NCBI GenBank assembly: GCA_964420835.1
Contig: CAYQUO010000003.1
Span: forward strand, 1-64,000
Source of the DNA: CAYQUO01 sp964420835
GTDB lineage: Bacteria; Chloroflexota; Anaerolineae; Anaerolineales; Anaerolineaceae
DNA: 64,000 bases
Direction: 5' to 3'
The translations under genes were made by a program, and so were the position numbers. Each line of letters begins with the position of its first letter. Position 1 is the first letter of the stretch. Shown in pieces: positions 44,713-53,639 of this stretch. The notes beneath the pieces were generated by a model that saw only the letters and a program-made list of their open reading frames with translations, was not told the origin of the DNA and made no database searches.

Positions 44713-45672
44713 TTATTGGCCATGTGAATGCATATCCGAATATGCAATGGGTGCTACCGTACGGGTCCCTCCTTCACCATGCCCCGCTGTGTTGGCCGGA
44801 TAATAAAAGGCTTGTTTTAACTGCCAGGTCAAAGGGCCGGATTGTCGAAAACCTCGGTATGTTCCCCAGAATTGCTGCCAGCGGAAACGCAGGATTGATG
44901 AAAATTCGCTTTTAAGAACCCGCTGACGATGTGATTCCTTCAGATCGTTTGCAACATTCCCCAACCATAACCTTGCCAGGTCTCGCAAATTAAAGGTCTC
45001 CTGAGGATATATTTGTTTAAAAGCCATGCCCTCCCGTCGGTAGCGGTTATAAACTCCTTTCCAGGTCTCATTATGCACGTGGATCACCTCGGCATCCGCC
45101 ACATAACTGATGCCGTAACCCTGATCATGCGCCCAGCGTGCCCAAGCCAGGTCTTCCAGCCCGGGGAGGGTTTCCTGGTATGGATGTTCCTGCCAAAGGG
45201 CCAGGCGGATGGCAGCATTGGCGTTATTGCAAAATGGATGAGTCTGCCAGCGATAGGATACCTCGGGAAACCAATGCCGGAAGATTTGATGTTCGGAAAA
45301 TTTACTGGACGCAGAACCGCGCTGTTTGCCATAAACCAGCGCGATACGAGGTTCGCCGAACGGCTGCAACAACTTCTCCAGCCAGTCCGGGTAAACCGGG
45401 AATACATGCGCGCTGGCGATCACCGCCAGGTCTGCCTTTGCCTGTTGAAGCCCCAAATTCAAGGAACGCCCAAAAGTGAACTCCTGCGGCCGTATCCTGA
45501 CAAGGTCGATCGGAAATTGGGAGGCAATTTCCACAGTCGAATCGGTCGACCCTGAATCCACCAGGATGATCTGGACCGGTTTTAATGTCTGGTGGTCCAA
45601 GCCTTCCAGCAGGCGACCAATGTGCTTTTCTTCATTGAAGGCGCGTATGACGATCGAGCAGGATGGTTTCAT
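44713..45672 (-). CDS. Family 2 glycosyltransferase (rhamnosyltransferase-like)
   Basis: A 319-aa GT-A enzyme. CSIVIRAFNEEKHIGRLLEGL (5-25), ILVDSGSTDSTVEIA (36-50), FGRSLNLGLQQAKAD and IASAHVFPVYPDWLEKL follow the usual order; the SGSTD and SAHVFP segments recall WbbL/RfbF-type transferases. Sequence after 180 has the aromatic residues common near the acceptor pocket. It probably adds a deoxy or amino sugar to a lipid-linked glycan. The ATG overlaps the stop codon of the capsule-type gene upstream (ATGA). Confidence 0.9.
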   Translation of the reverse strand: MKPSCSIVIRAFNEEKHIGRLLEGLDHQTLKPVQIILVDSGSTDSTVEIASQFPIDLVRIRPQEFTFGRSLNLGLQQAKADLAVIASAHVFPVYPDWLEKLLQPFGEPRIALVYGKQRGSASSKFSEHQIFRHWFPEVSYRWQTHPFCNNANAAIRLALWQEHPYQETLPGLEDLAWARWAHDQGYGISYVADAEVIHVHNETWKGVYNRYRREGMAFKQIYPQETFNLRDLARLWLGNVANDLKESHRQRVLKSEFSSILRFRWQQFWGTYRGFRQSGPLTWQLKQAFYYPANTAGHGEGGTRTVAPIAYSDMHSHGQ

Positions 45673-47282
45673 GGCTGCATTAAGAAAGGCTGGTTGTTCC
45701 TGATCCCATTAATGATCACATCCATTGTCATGGAGTTTTGCGGAAGGAGTTTCTCAAGAGGGAAATCCTTCAAATGTACATAACCCAGCCAGTGAGGGTC
45801 TTCCTTGAGATAATCACCGAACGGAAGTGCTGTACGGAATAACTGGTAATAAAGAAACCGTCGGGAATTGATCTTGTGCTCGGGAAGGGGAACAACCCTG
45901 TCACTGGTAAGGAATTTTGCTGCCAACTGATTGAACTCATCGCGACTCTCCGGGAAAAAGACCGTTGGGATCTGGGTAAAACGGGCTTTCCCCGCACAAA
46001 GGACAGCGGCTCCTAATAGAGAGGCTTCCAATCCGATGGTTGAATTGTACACCATCACGAACTTCGATCGATGGATCATTTCGTACGAACTGAGGTATTC
46101 ATCGGAATCCACAAATACTACATTCGGCAGCTTAGCCACTCCATTTTTATCCACCCACCCTGCCACACTTTCCCTGCTTGCCTTGCCTGGGCGGAGTTCA
46201 TCCGGATGAGCCCTGATCACAAAACAAGTCTCCGGGTGGGTTCGAATAAGTTTTAACACATCATCCAGCCATTCGAACATGTGTCCATACAGCCAGTTGG
46301 CATGCCCCTGACTGGTGTCAAAGACAACATTCGTAAAAACAGGCACCACCTGCCTGAACCGGCCCACCTTGCGCCAAAAACCTTCTCCCAGGTTTTTCAT
46401 TTCCGGCCAGAACTGTACACCCGCCATGCTGAAATTCCCCTCAAACCGTTGCTGCAAATAGGCATCCAGTCTGGCATCCTGATCCGGGGTGAGCTGAAAT
46501 CCATCCGGAATATCGATTGGGTAGGCGGTTGCCTCGCCATTCGTAAAAAATCCGGTGAATGGCAATAAGGATACCTCATGGGTAACCGCTCGAATACCCC
46601 GGGTCAACGAGATGCGCCGGACCACAGCCTCCGGGTAGAATTGCCCGTTGAAAAGGACCGCAACACGGGGATTTAGTCGATCCACGAGATCGTTGAATGC
46701 CTTTGCCAGCGATCGTGCGGATTGCAAATATTGCCGAAAGAAAAAGCGCGTGGCATCATCATCTTCGAGATGGTGCCTCCGCAAAATCCAGCGCAGCGAT
46801 GGCAGGACGATCTCCCCCAACGGCAGCCCGCCATCCTCAACCTGCATCAACTCCTGAAGCGTCAATTCCGATATGATGTGCGCAAATCGATCGTCCGGCT
46901 GGAATTTGAATTTTTCATAATTCGATCCTGCATAGATGGCATTTGATTGGGTTATGCAAGTGCGGCAGGGCGGTCTCCTTTGCGGCCGGTCCACCCGGGT
47001 TCCCAGCACACAGCGGGTCATCCCCCGTTCGCATACGAAATGGATCACCGGATAACCGCTCAAACGGAGCGCCCAACTGGTGACCAGAGAGAAGCCGGCA
47101 TTCAAGCTCAATCCTCCAAGTCGAGTGGAGCTGTTAAAAAAGACAACAGGGCTTTTGCTGGAATCCGCGTTCTCAGCCAAGGACACCTGCAACGCCATTC
47201 TTCTTTGCCGGGCCTGGTTCAGGCGATAAGAATACTCATGATGGATTTTCGTGAAAAGCCTGTAATTATTTATCAATTTCAT
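45669..47282 (-). CDS. Capsule-type surface carbohydrate biosynthesis protein
   Basis: About 537 aa, not a strongly recognised family but resembling large GT-B capsule polysaccharide proteins. SPVVFFNSSTRLGGLSLNAGF and a cysteine pair in PPCRTCITQSNAIY near 105-118 form the N-terminal half. The C-terminal half has VIRAHPDE and VVFVDSDEYLSSYEMIHRSKFVMVYNSTIGLEASLLG, the RAHP and S-x-x-x-x-E pattern of the nucleotide-sugar site in Kdo/capsule-type transferases. The ATG at 47282 is chosen; the frame continues upstream to 47396 but only weakly. It is coupled to the family 2 transferase downstream. Confidence 0.75.
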   Translation of the reverse strand: MKLINNYRLFTKIHHEYSYRLNQARQRRMALQVSLAENADSSKSPVVFFNSSTRLGGLSLNAGFSLVTSWALRLSGYPVIHFVCERGMTRCVLGTRVDRPQRRPPCRTCITQSNAIYAGSNYEKFKFQPDDRFAHIISELTLQELMQVEDGGLPLGEIVLPSLRWILRRHHLEDDDATRFFFRQYLQSARSLAKAFNDLVDRLNPRVAVLFNGQFYPEAVVRRISLTRGIRAVTHEVSLLPFTGFFTNGEATAYPIDIPDGFQLTPDQDARLDAYLQQRFEGNFSMAGVQFWPEMKNLGEGFWRKVGRFRQVVPVFTNVVFDTSQGHANWLYGHMFEWLDDVLKLIRTHPETCFVIRAHPDELRPGKASRESVAGWVDKNGVAKLPNVVFVDSDEYLSSYEMIHRSKFVMVYNSTIGLEASLLGAAVLCAGKARFTQIPTVFFPESRDEFNQLAAKFLTSDRVVPLPEHKINSRRFLYYQLFRTALPFGDYLKEDPHWLGYVHLKDFPLEKLLPQNSMTMDVIINGIRNNQPFLMQP

Positions 47283-47430
47283 TTCCAGGATCCACAAATA
47301 AGAAAGGTTGCCCCAACAGCCCCGCGTTCTGGGAAAAATTTCTTGGAATTTAATACGATACAAATTACGGCAAAGGAAGCAATCCGCTGGTACCAATTGA
47401 AATTCTTCAAGAAATCAATTCTCGTGAAAA

Positions 47431-48306
47431 TTAATCCTGTATCCGACGCAGCCGTTTTAGGATCGGTATCTCGCTTTCATAGACCTTCTTGACGCCATCT
47501 CCCATGGACTGCTCAGTCACCCGGATATACTTAACCAACCGCTCAAAGCCGCCCGGCTCGACAGAAGCTGCCTGGTCAGATCCCCAAAGCGCCCGGTCAA
47601 GGGTGAAATGACGTTCGACCAGACAGGCTCCCAGCGCAACCGCGACCACCGACGGGATCAGCCCAACCTCATGACCGGAGTAGCCAATCGGGCAATCGAA
47701 CTCCTTCTTAAGGGTCTGGATCATCCGCAGATTCAGTTCGTCGGGATCACAGGGGTAGGCACTGGTGGTATGACAGATCACAACATCCTCCAGGCCAACC
47801 ACCTTGACCGCTTTGCGAATCTGGTCCATGGTGGACATGCCCGTGGAAAGAATGATGGGGCGGCCCGTGGAGCGCACCTTCCGTAGAAGCCCATGGTCGG
47901 TCAGGGCAGCAGAAGGGATCTTGTAGGCTACCGGGTTGTACTCCTCCAGAAAGTCAACCGAAGGTTCATCCCAAACCGAGGCAAACCAGCCAATACCGGA
48001 TTCCCTGCACAACTTGTCGATCCGGTCATATTCCGCTTTTCCCAGCTCAACCTTATATCGATACTCCAGATAGGTGATATAACCCCATGGAGTTTCTCGC
48101 ATCTGGTTTCTCTGTTCCGGTGGCACACAGAGCTCTGGCGTGCGTTTTTGGAACTTTACCGCATTCACTCCGGCTTCCTTGCCGGCTTTGACCAACCGTT
48201 CCACGATATCCATGTCGCCATTGTGATTGATCCCCACCTCGGCCACCACATATGCCGGGTATTCATCTCCAATCCATCGATCCCCTACCTTTACAGCTTT
48301 AGGCAT
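47431..48306 (-). CDS. NeuB-family nonulosonic acid synthase lacking the SAF domain
   Basis: A 291-aa TIM-barrel synthase. AYVVAEVGINHNGDMDIV (about 18-35), VNAVKFQKRTPE (47-58), FASVWDEPSVDFLEEY and YKIPSAALTDHGLLRKV are NeuB segments, and HTTSAYPCDPDELNLRMI with IGYSGHE near 215-221 completes the set. The metal and phosphoenolpyruvate residues appear conserved. Typical NeuB is 340-360 aa because of a C-terminal SAF (antifreeze-like) lid domain; here the protein stops soon after the barrel. It lies 47 bp downstream of the NeuA-HAD fusion gene, so the pair should act in one pathway. AAGGAG precedes the ATG. Confidence 0.9.
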   Translation of the reverse strand: MPKAVKVGDRWIGDEYPAYVVAEVGINHNGDMDIVERLVKAGKEAGVNAVKFQKRTPELCVPPEQRNQMRETPWGYITYLEYRYKVELGKAEYDRIDKLCRESGIGWFASVWDEPSVDFLEEYNPVAYKIPSAALTDHGLLRKVRSTGRPIILSTGMSTMDQIRKAVKVVGLEDVVICHTTSAYPCDPDELNLRMIQTLKKEFDCPIGYSGHEVGLIPSVVAVALGACLVERHFTLDRALWGSDQAASVEPGGFERLVKYIRVTEQSMGDGVKKVYESEIPILKRLRRIQD

Positions 48307-48353
48307 AAAAATACTCCTTTCATTACCGTTCTATTGACCCTTCATCCTTCCAG

Positions 48354-49592
48354 TCACCAGGGTGTATCCGGATTGTACTTGTCAATGATCATGTCGCACA
48401 TCTCGCGAATTGCGCCCTTCCCGCCGGGTTTTGTCAGGACCAGGTCAGCCTTGTTCTTCACAACAGGGTGGGCATCCGCCACCACCATGGCACACCCGAC
48501 CAAGTTAAAACACTCCAGGTCGTTCACATCATTGCCCAGGTAAACCACCTCATCCCTGGAGATTCCCTCCTGCTCCAGGAACTTCTGGAGAACATCCCCC
48601 TTTTTTTCCACCCCTTGGATGACCTCAACCTTCAACTTCCTGCAGCGAGCCGTTACCACAGGGTTGCTCTCAGTTGAAAGTACCAGCACCTTAATGCCTG
48701 CTTTTTTTATTCGGAAAAGCCCCATACCATCTCCCCGGTTGGCAGCCACCATCTCATGGCCATTTTCATCCACCCAAACCCGATTGTCCGTGAATACGCC
48801 GTCAAAATCAAATACGGCCAGGCGAATATTCGCTGGCAGCGGCCTTCTTTTCAGCGGAGACACCATGGGCAGCCCGCTATTGTAAACCAGGTGTTCATAC
48901 CTCTGCCAGTCATTGAGTGTATCAATGTCCACTGTATAGCGTGGATCGATGAATACAGGCAGAATCTTCCTGCCGCTCATGCTGTTCTGTTCAAGAATGA
49001 CCCTGGAATGGACAACGTCAATATGGCCGGTCTGCCAATACACTTGCGGCAACACCTGCCGGGGCGCATTATACGGTTCAGGGATCCCTTCCACTTCCAG
49101 CAGCGGCTTCATCAGGCTCGTTTCAGGATCCACCCGCCACATCTTGTGGGGGTTCTGGCCAGCCGGGACCACCCCCCTTACCGAATCCACTCCAGGATGG
49201 GAGAGCAGCAGGTGCACCGCCTCATCAACCAGGCCCGGCGGGCGGATGGGTGATGTTGGCCGCAGTTGAACCACCACCCCTGGATGGTATTTCTCCTCCT
49301 TGTCCAGCCAATCCAATGCATGATGGAACACCGGCAGGTCCAGCGCGCTATCTTCGGCATATTGGGCCGGCCTTATAAATGGCACCTCGGCACCATGTTT
49401 CCTGGCAACCTCGGCGATTTCCGCATCATCAGTTGATACGATCACCCTGGTAACCGTCTCGGCCTCCAGCCCGGCTGCAATGCTGTAAGCGATCAATGGA
49501 AAACCGGCAAACTCGCGGATGTTCTTCCGTGGGATGCCTTTTGATCCACCTCTGGCCGGGATGAGGGCAAGGACTTCAGGCTGCCTCACCAT
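48354..49592 (-). CDS. NeuA cytidylyltransferase fused to KdsC-type HAD phosphatase
   Basis: A 412-aa bifunctional-looking protein. Residues about 1-225 are a CMP-nonulosonate synthetase: VLALIPARGGSKGIPRKNIREFAG, ISTDD-like IVSTDDAEIAEVA, and VQLRPTSPIRPP. Residues about 245-400 are a C1/C0-type HAD phosphatase with all motifs: FDFDGVFTDN (nucleophile Asp and acid Asp), VLSTES, the VEKKGDVL lysine, and YLGNDVNDLECF. The likely reaction order is dephosphorylation of nonulosonate-9-phosphate and then CMP activation. The ATG at 49592 is chosen (GGAGG nine bases upstream) over a TTG at 49601. It overlaps the SDR gene upstream by 7 bp. Architecture recalls vertebrate CMAS, but with an intact phosphatase site. 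Confidence 0.9.
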   Translation of the reverse strand: MVRQPEVLALIPARGGSKGIPRKNIREFAGFPLIAYSIAAGLEAETVTRVIVSTDDAEIAEVARKHGAEVPFIRPAQYAEDSALDLPVFHHALDWLDKEEKYHPGVVVQLRPTSPIRPPGLVDEAVHLLLSHPGVDSVRGVVPAGQNPHKMWRVDPETSLMKPLLEVEGIPEPYNAPRQVLPQVYWQTGHIDVVHSRVILEQNSMSGRKILPVFIDPRYTVDIDTLNDWQRYEHLVYNSGLPMVSPLKRRPLPANIRLAVFDFDGVFTDNRVWVDENGHEMVAANRGDGMGLFRIKKAGIKVLVLSTESNPVVTARCRKLKVEVIQGVEKKGDVLQKFLEQEGISRDEVVYLGNDVNDLECFNLVGCAMVVADAHPVVKNKADLVLTKPGGKGAIREMCDMIIDKYNPDTPW

Positions 49593-50407
49593 GCCGTCCA
49601 ACCTCCATCCACCACGAGGTTCGCACCCGTCATATAACTGGATGCATCCGAAGCCAGAAAAAGTAACGCGCCATTCATTTCATCAGGTTGTGCCATTCGC
49701 CCCAACACGGTACGGGAGGAATAATGGCGGAGAAACGTCTCATCATGGTTGTTGAAGACCCCGCCAGGTGTCAGCGCATTTACACGAATGTCCCTCCCGG
49801 CGTAATACGTTGCCAGGTAACGGGTCAGGCCCAATACACCTGCCTTGGTGACTGAATAAAACACCGGTTTATATTGCCGGGGAAACCCTGGTTTTTCATA
49901 GATGCGCTGGTCAGGGCCGACCAGGCCATATGTGGAACAAATGTTAATGATGCTTCCACGCCCTTGCTTCAGCATCGGTACAACAGCAGATTGGGTACAC
50001 AGGAACAGACCGGTCAGGTTCACATCCAGTGCCTGTTGCCAGGCAGCCCGTGGATAATCCTCAAAGGAATTGAGATGCTGACCGCTTTGACTGTTGTCGA
50101 ATTTTGGATCCAATGCAGCACTGCAGACAAGAACATCCAGGCTGCCATAGACTTCCAGGCATTTTGAAACCATTGCCCGAACAGATCCGGGGTCGGTTAC
50201 ATCTACCTCAACCCCAATGGCCGGGAAACCAGCCTTTTTCAATTCTTCGGCGGCTTTTTTGGCAGCATTCCCGTTAAGATCTGCCAGAACCACGGCACTC
50301 CCGGCTTCGGCCAGTGTCCGGCAGAACTGACGTCCGAGCAGCCCGGCCCCCCCGGTGACCACCGCCGTTCTGCCCTTCAGCAGAAATTTGTCCAAAATCG
50401 TTGTCAT
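49586..50407 (-). CDS. SDR-family oxidoreductase (PtmA-like context)
   Basis: A 273-aa classical SDR. VVTGGAGLLGRQFCRTL near 15-31 binds the coenzyme, CSAALDP near 94-100, the Ser region ICSTYGLV near 156-163, and YSVTKAGVLGLTRYLA near 184-199 has the catalytic Tyr and Lys. YMTGANLVVDGGW closes the domain. The position before a NeuA and a NeuB matches the ptmA-ptmB-ptmC order of Campylobacter legionaminate loci, where PtmA is an SDR of unclear role; this is context, not proof. It starts 8 bp after the GT-C gene upstream. Confidence 0.88.
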   Translation of the reverse strand: MTTILDKFLLKGRTAVVTGGAGLLGRQFCRTLAEAGSAVVLADLNGNAAKKAAEELKKAGFPAIGVEVDVTDPGSVRAMVSKCLEVYGSLDVLVCSAALDPKFDNSQSGQHLNSFEDYPRAAWQQALDVNLTGLFLCTQSAVVPMLKQGRGSIINICSTYGLVGPDQRIYEKPGFPRQYKPVFYSVTKAGVLGLTRYLATYYAGRDIRVNALTPGGVFNNHDETFLRHYSSRTVLGRMAQPDEMNGALLFLASDASSYMTGANLVVDGGWTAW

Positions 50408-50415
50408 TTTCTTCC

Positions 50416-52008
50416 TCAGTTGAATTTCGGAGTAAGGCCAAGGATAACACCATCTTCATATTCCCGGGCAACGGGAAGACCGTGTATCAGTTCCTCCACC
50501 CAGGGTTTTTCCTCCGGAACAGCAAGCAGGTCCCGGTAACCAAAGATGACCATCGCAGCCCTGCCATTCAGCACCTGGGTTTTTATGGCTTCCAGGTCCT
50601 CCCGATAGTTCTCCCTTGGTTGATGGGTCGCAGGATTAATCGGTGATGGAAGGTAATACGCCGGTCGATCCAGGAGGATGTAGATTGCCGTGGGCTTGTT
50701 GCTGTAAAGGAGCACACCGTTGAATTCCTCCAGACCGTGCAGCGTCTCTGATTCCCGCCACTCCGAACTGGCAAATCCCTGACCATCCCGTTGCAGATCA
50801 TGAACAAGATCCAGGCTGTCTTCCAAAAAAGAGAACAGGATGAAAACGGTCATTAAAATAGAGCAAATTCGCCCGATCCGCTTCCAGCCACTTATCCATG
50901 AAATCAGGTGAACACCAAGCAGGAGCAGGCAGACATACAAGGGTGAGAGGATGCGGTGTTCAAAAATCGGGCTGGCATCCACCAGGACAAGGGAAAGAAC
51001 GAGCACTGCCAGGTAGCTCAACGCCAGTACCGCCACCAGCCACCCGCCAAGTGTGGGTTCCAGGGTGGCTTTCAAGCCCCCTTTGATCAATCGAAAAGAC
51101 CCAAGCACAATATAGATTGCGATAAAAAAGAATAGCAGACCCAAGAGAACACCCAGAATGGGCAGGGACTGCTCAATCAAACCACCCCATTCAGGCAGCA
51201 ACCAACCCCAGAAGTTAAGCAAGCCTTCCCGGATGTTTCCCGGTGGGATGGGATGCCAGATGATCTGACGGTTCACCACACTATCCGCTATACGCATATT
51301 CCGGATCAGCCATGCCAGCACTGGCGGCGTGGCTGCCAAAAGGTAAATGAACATCTTCTGCAAACGATAACCTTGTGATCTCCCAGCCACCCAGATCCCG
51401 AACAAGGTCATTGCGAACAACGAGATGCCAACATACCGGGTCAGGAATGCAATACCCGACAGGAACCCAGCCAACAGCAGGTTCCAATTACCCCCTTTTT
51501 TCATCACCTGCAGGTTGACCAGGATCACAAGCATGGTCAGGAACAGGTATAGCGGCTCACTCATTACAAAACTGTGGGCGCTCAGGATGGGCCCGCAAAC
51601 AGCGAAGAACAGCCCGGCCAATAACCCGCAACCCGCTTTCCCGGTTGTCTTTCGTCCAATCTGGAATATAAGGAGGATGTTGAATCCGAAAAGAACGATG
51701 TTGACCAGCCCGGCTGCCGGGAGAATCCCCAACCCGGTTAACCCCACCGCCGCCAGCAGGATGGAAACCATCGGTGGATAGTTCGTGATCGGTGCCGGAG
51801 TGCCATCACCTGTCAGGCGGCTGTATCCATTCCCGGCCAGGATGTTCCGGGCCCCACCGATATAGGCAATTGAGTCATTCACCAGCCCCATCCCTTGGGG
51901 GGTGATGTACCGGAGGATGAACATTCCCCCAACGATGATCAACACCAGGGCGATGGTAATCAACACGGCAGGCATCCTGGAAGTTGAACGACCTGAAAAA
52001 AGGTTCAT
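50416..52008 (-). CDS. GT-C membrane glycosyltransferase-like protein
   Basis: About 530 aa, polytopic. The first outer loop holds GLVNDSIAYIGGARNILAGNGYSRL (an Asp-Ser in place of an acidic pair) and then TNYPPMVSILLAAVGL, the common 'YPPL/HPPL' loop of GT39-like enzymes. Ten or so helices precede a ~130-residue soluble C-terminus. Two ATGs fit: 52017, and 52008, which makes an ATGA overlap with the upstream GT-C gene; the latter is chosen. The protein probably transfers a sugar from a polyprenyl donor. It is similar in layout to the 52005-53639 product. Confidence 0.78.
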   Translation of the reverse strand: MNLFSGRSTSRMPAVLITIALVLIIVGGMFILRYITPQGMGLVNDSIAYIGGARNILAGNGYSRLTGDGTPAPITNYPPMVSILLAAVGLTGLGILPAAGLVNIVLFGFNILLIFQIGRKTTGKAGCGLLAGLFFAVCGPILSAHSFVMSEPLYLFLTMLVILVNLQVMKKGGNWNLLLAGFLSGIAFLTRYVGISLFAMTLFGIWVAGRSQGYRLQKMFIYLLAATPPVLAWLIRNMRIADSVVNRQIIWHPIPPGNIREGLLNFWGWLLPEWGGLIEQSLPILGVLLGLLFFFIAIYIVLGSFRLIKGGLKATLEPTLGGWLVAVLALSYLAVLVLSLVLVDASPIFEHRILSPLYVCLLLLGVHLISWISGWKRIGRICSILMTVFILFSFLEDSLDLVHDLQRDGQGFASSEWRESETLHGLEEFNGVLLYSNKPTAIYILLDRPAYYLPSPINPATHQPRENYREDLEAIKTQVLNGRAAMVIFGYRDLLAVPEEKPWVEELIHGLPVAREYEDGVILGLTPKFN

Positions 52009-53639
52009 TTCAGGCATCCTTCTCCATTCCCGGATGGATAATAATAAATACTGCCATCCTCACCTTTAAAAAACCGACACAAACCATCGACCAGGGAATG
52101 GATCCGGGCATGAGTTTTCTCACCGTATAACCCTTCGAGTTGTAACTCAATGGAGTCAAACAGGACGAGTGCTCCACCAAAATTCTTGAAGGCTGCCTGG
52201 TCCTGTTCACCGTCCATCTCTCCATCTCCAAACCGGTGAAAGGTAGTCAAAGGCTTGTCGAGGTAGATCTCAGCCAACGGGTAGGAGGCGCGTCCGGTCA
52301 GGAAGAGAATCGCCATTTCTTCGTTGGTGATTAAAGGCACATCTGACTTTATGGAACGAACCGCAGAGACAGTTTCCGAAGTTCGCCAGGCAATCGAGGT
52401 AAACCCCATCCCATCTTCGCGGTTCTGGGCGACGATTCTGGATGATCGCCACCCCCACCAGGCAATGAAAACAACCAGCATGACCTGGATCAATCCCGCG
52501 CCCAGCCGGGGAATTCGCCTCTCCATGGTGGTCAAAGCAGCCATAACTACCACGAGGAGAATCCACGCAACATGCATGGGGGAATACATTCTGCTGCCGA
52601 TGGTAATCGGTGGATAGGTCATCAGGAACACCATTGCCGTGATAAGCACATAAAGCACAAGGAAGAAAACCAGCAGCCACATGGTTTTCAACAGCCGCTG
52701 TTCACATGTCCGGGTTACACCTCTGGTTTTTTCCCCAAGCCAGAAAACCCATAAACCGGTGACAATAGCCGCAACTGGAGCCATGATCTGGTTGAAAAGC
52801 ATGGGGTATGGCGGCTTGTGGATCCAGGACTCCGGGATGAACCAGAATTGGATGACCTTGTTCAAAGCTGGAAAAAACGCTGCCAGGCGCCCAGGGACAT
52901 CCGCCAGGTCCAGAAAGCTCCTGGAGGAAATTGCACTGGTCATTTTCAAATCAATGATTAACCATACCAAAAGGGGGAACGATCCGGGAATTCCAAACAG
53001 AAGGAGGTCCCGTAATCGCCTGCGCCAGCGACCGCCAGTCAACAGCAACACAGCAAGAAAACCGGTCGCAAGGAAAGCCGCCGAGGAATACCGTGTTACA
53101 ACAGAAGCCCCTGCCAAAACGGCAGATATGATTAGTAATTGCTTGTGGTTTATAGCGTCAAGGGTTTTTGCCAGCAGCACAAAAGACAACAAACCAAGGA
53201 AAATGGCCAGGGGTTCGGACATGGCCCATGAAAAAACGGGAATGAGCACCGGGGATACGAGCATGAAAGCGGCAGCCAGCCACCCATACCACAGGCCAGC
53301 GCCTGCCCATTTCAATAACCATCCAGCCAATACCACTGTGGCAACAAAAAAGAGAATGTTCAGTGCCCCGGCAGATGCAACCATGTCAAAACCAAGCGAC
53401 GACATTCCCGCAAGGAGAAGTGGGTACAAGGGGGGAAAATATGGGAGGAAGCGAAAGGTTCCATTCGCAGTGATCAACCCCAGGCCTTTTCCATCGGTCA
53501 GGTTGCGGGCCGAGAACATATAGATCGTGGAATCCCCACCCACACCCACACCCTGATGCATGGAATTGCAAAGAATTACTACGGCCAGGACACATAAGAA
53601 GGCCAAACCAAATCCAAAGAGCCACCTTCCGGTTTTCAT
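52005..53639 (-). CDS. GT-C membrane glycosyltransferase-like protein
   Basis: A 544-aa polytopic protein related to the next gene. GVGVGGDSTIYMFSARNLTDGKGLGLI near 31-57 and FLPYFPPLYPLLLAGM near 64-79 match the same first-loop and PPL motifs. A long outer-face C-terminal domain follows the last helix. Predicted to act on a polyprenyl-phosphate sugar at the outer membrane face. Start and stop both overlap neighbours by ATGA (53639 and 52008), so it is translationally coupled within a run of three GT-C genes. Confidence 0.78.
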   Translation of the reverse strand: MKTGRWLFGFGLAFLCVLAVVILCNSMHQGVGVGGDSTIYMFSARNLTDGKGLGLITANGTFRFLPYFPPLYPLLLAGMSSLGFDMVASAGALNILFFVATVVLAGWLLKWAGAGLWYGWLAAAFMLVSPVLIPVFSWAMSEPLAIFLGLLSFVLLAKTLDAINHKQLLIISAVLAGASVVTRYSSAAFLATGFLAVLLLTGGRWRRRLRDLLLFGIPGSFPLLVWLIIDLKMTSAISSRSFLDLADVPGRLAAFFPALNKVIQFWFIPESWIHKPPYPMLFNQIMAPVAAIVTGLWVFWLGEKTRGVTRTCEQRLLKTMWLLVFFLVLYVLITAMVFLMTYPPITIGSRMYSPMHVAWILLVVVMAALTTMERRIPRLGAGLIQVMLVVFIAWWGWRSSRIVAQNREDGMGFTSIAWRTSETVSAVRSIKSDVPLITNEEMAILFLTGRASYPLAEIYLDKPLTTFHRFGDGEMDGEQDQAAFKNFGGALVLFDSIELQLEGLYGEKTHARIHSLVDGLCRFFKGEDGSIYYYPSGNGEGCLK

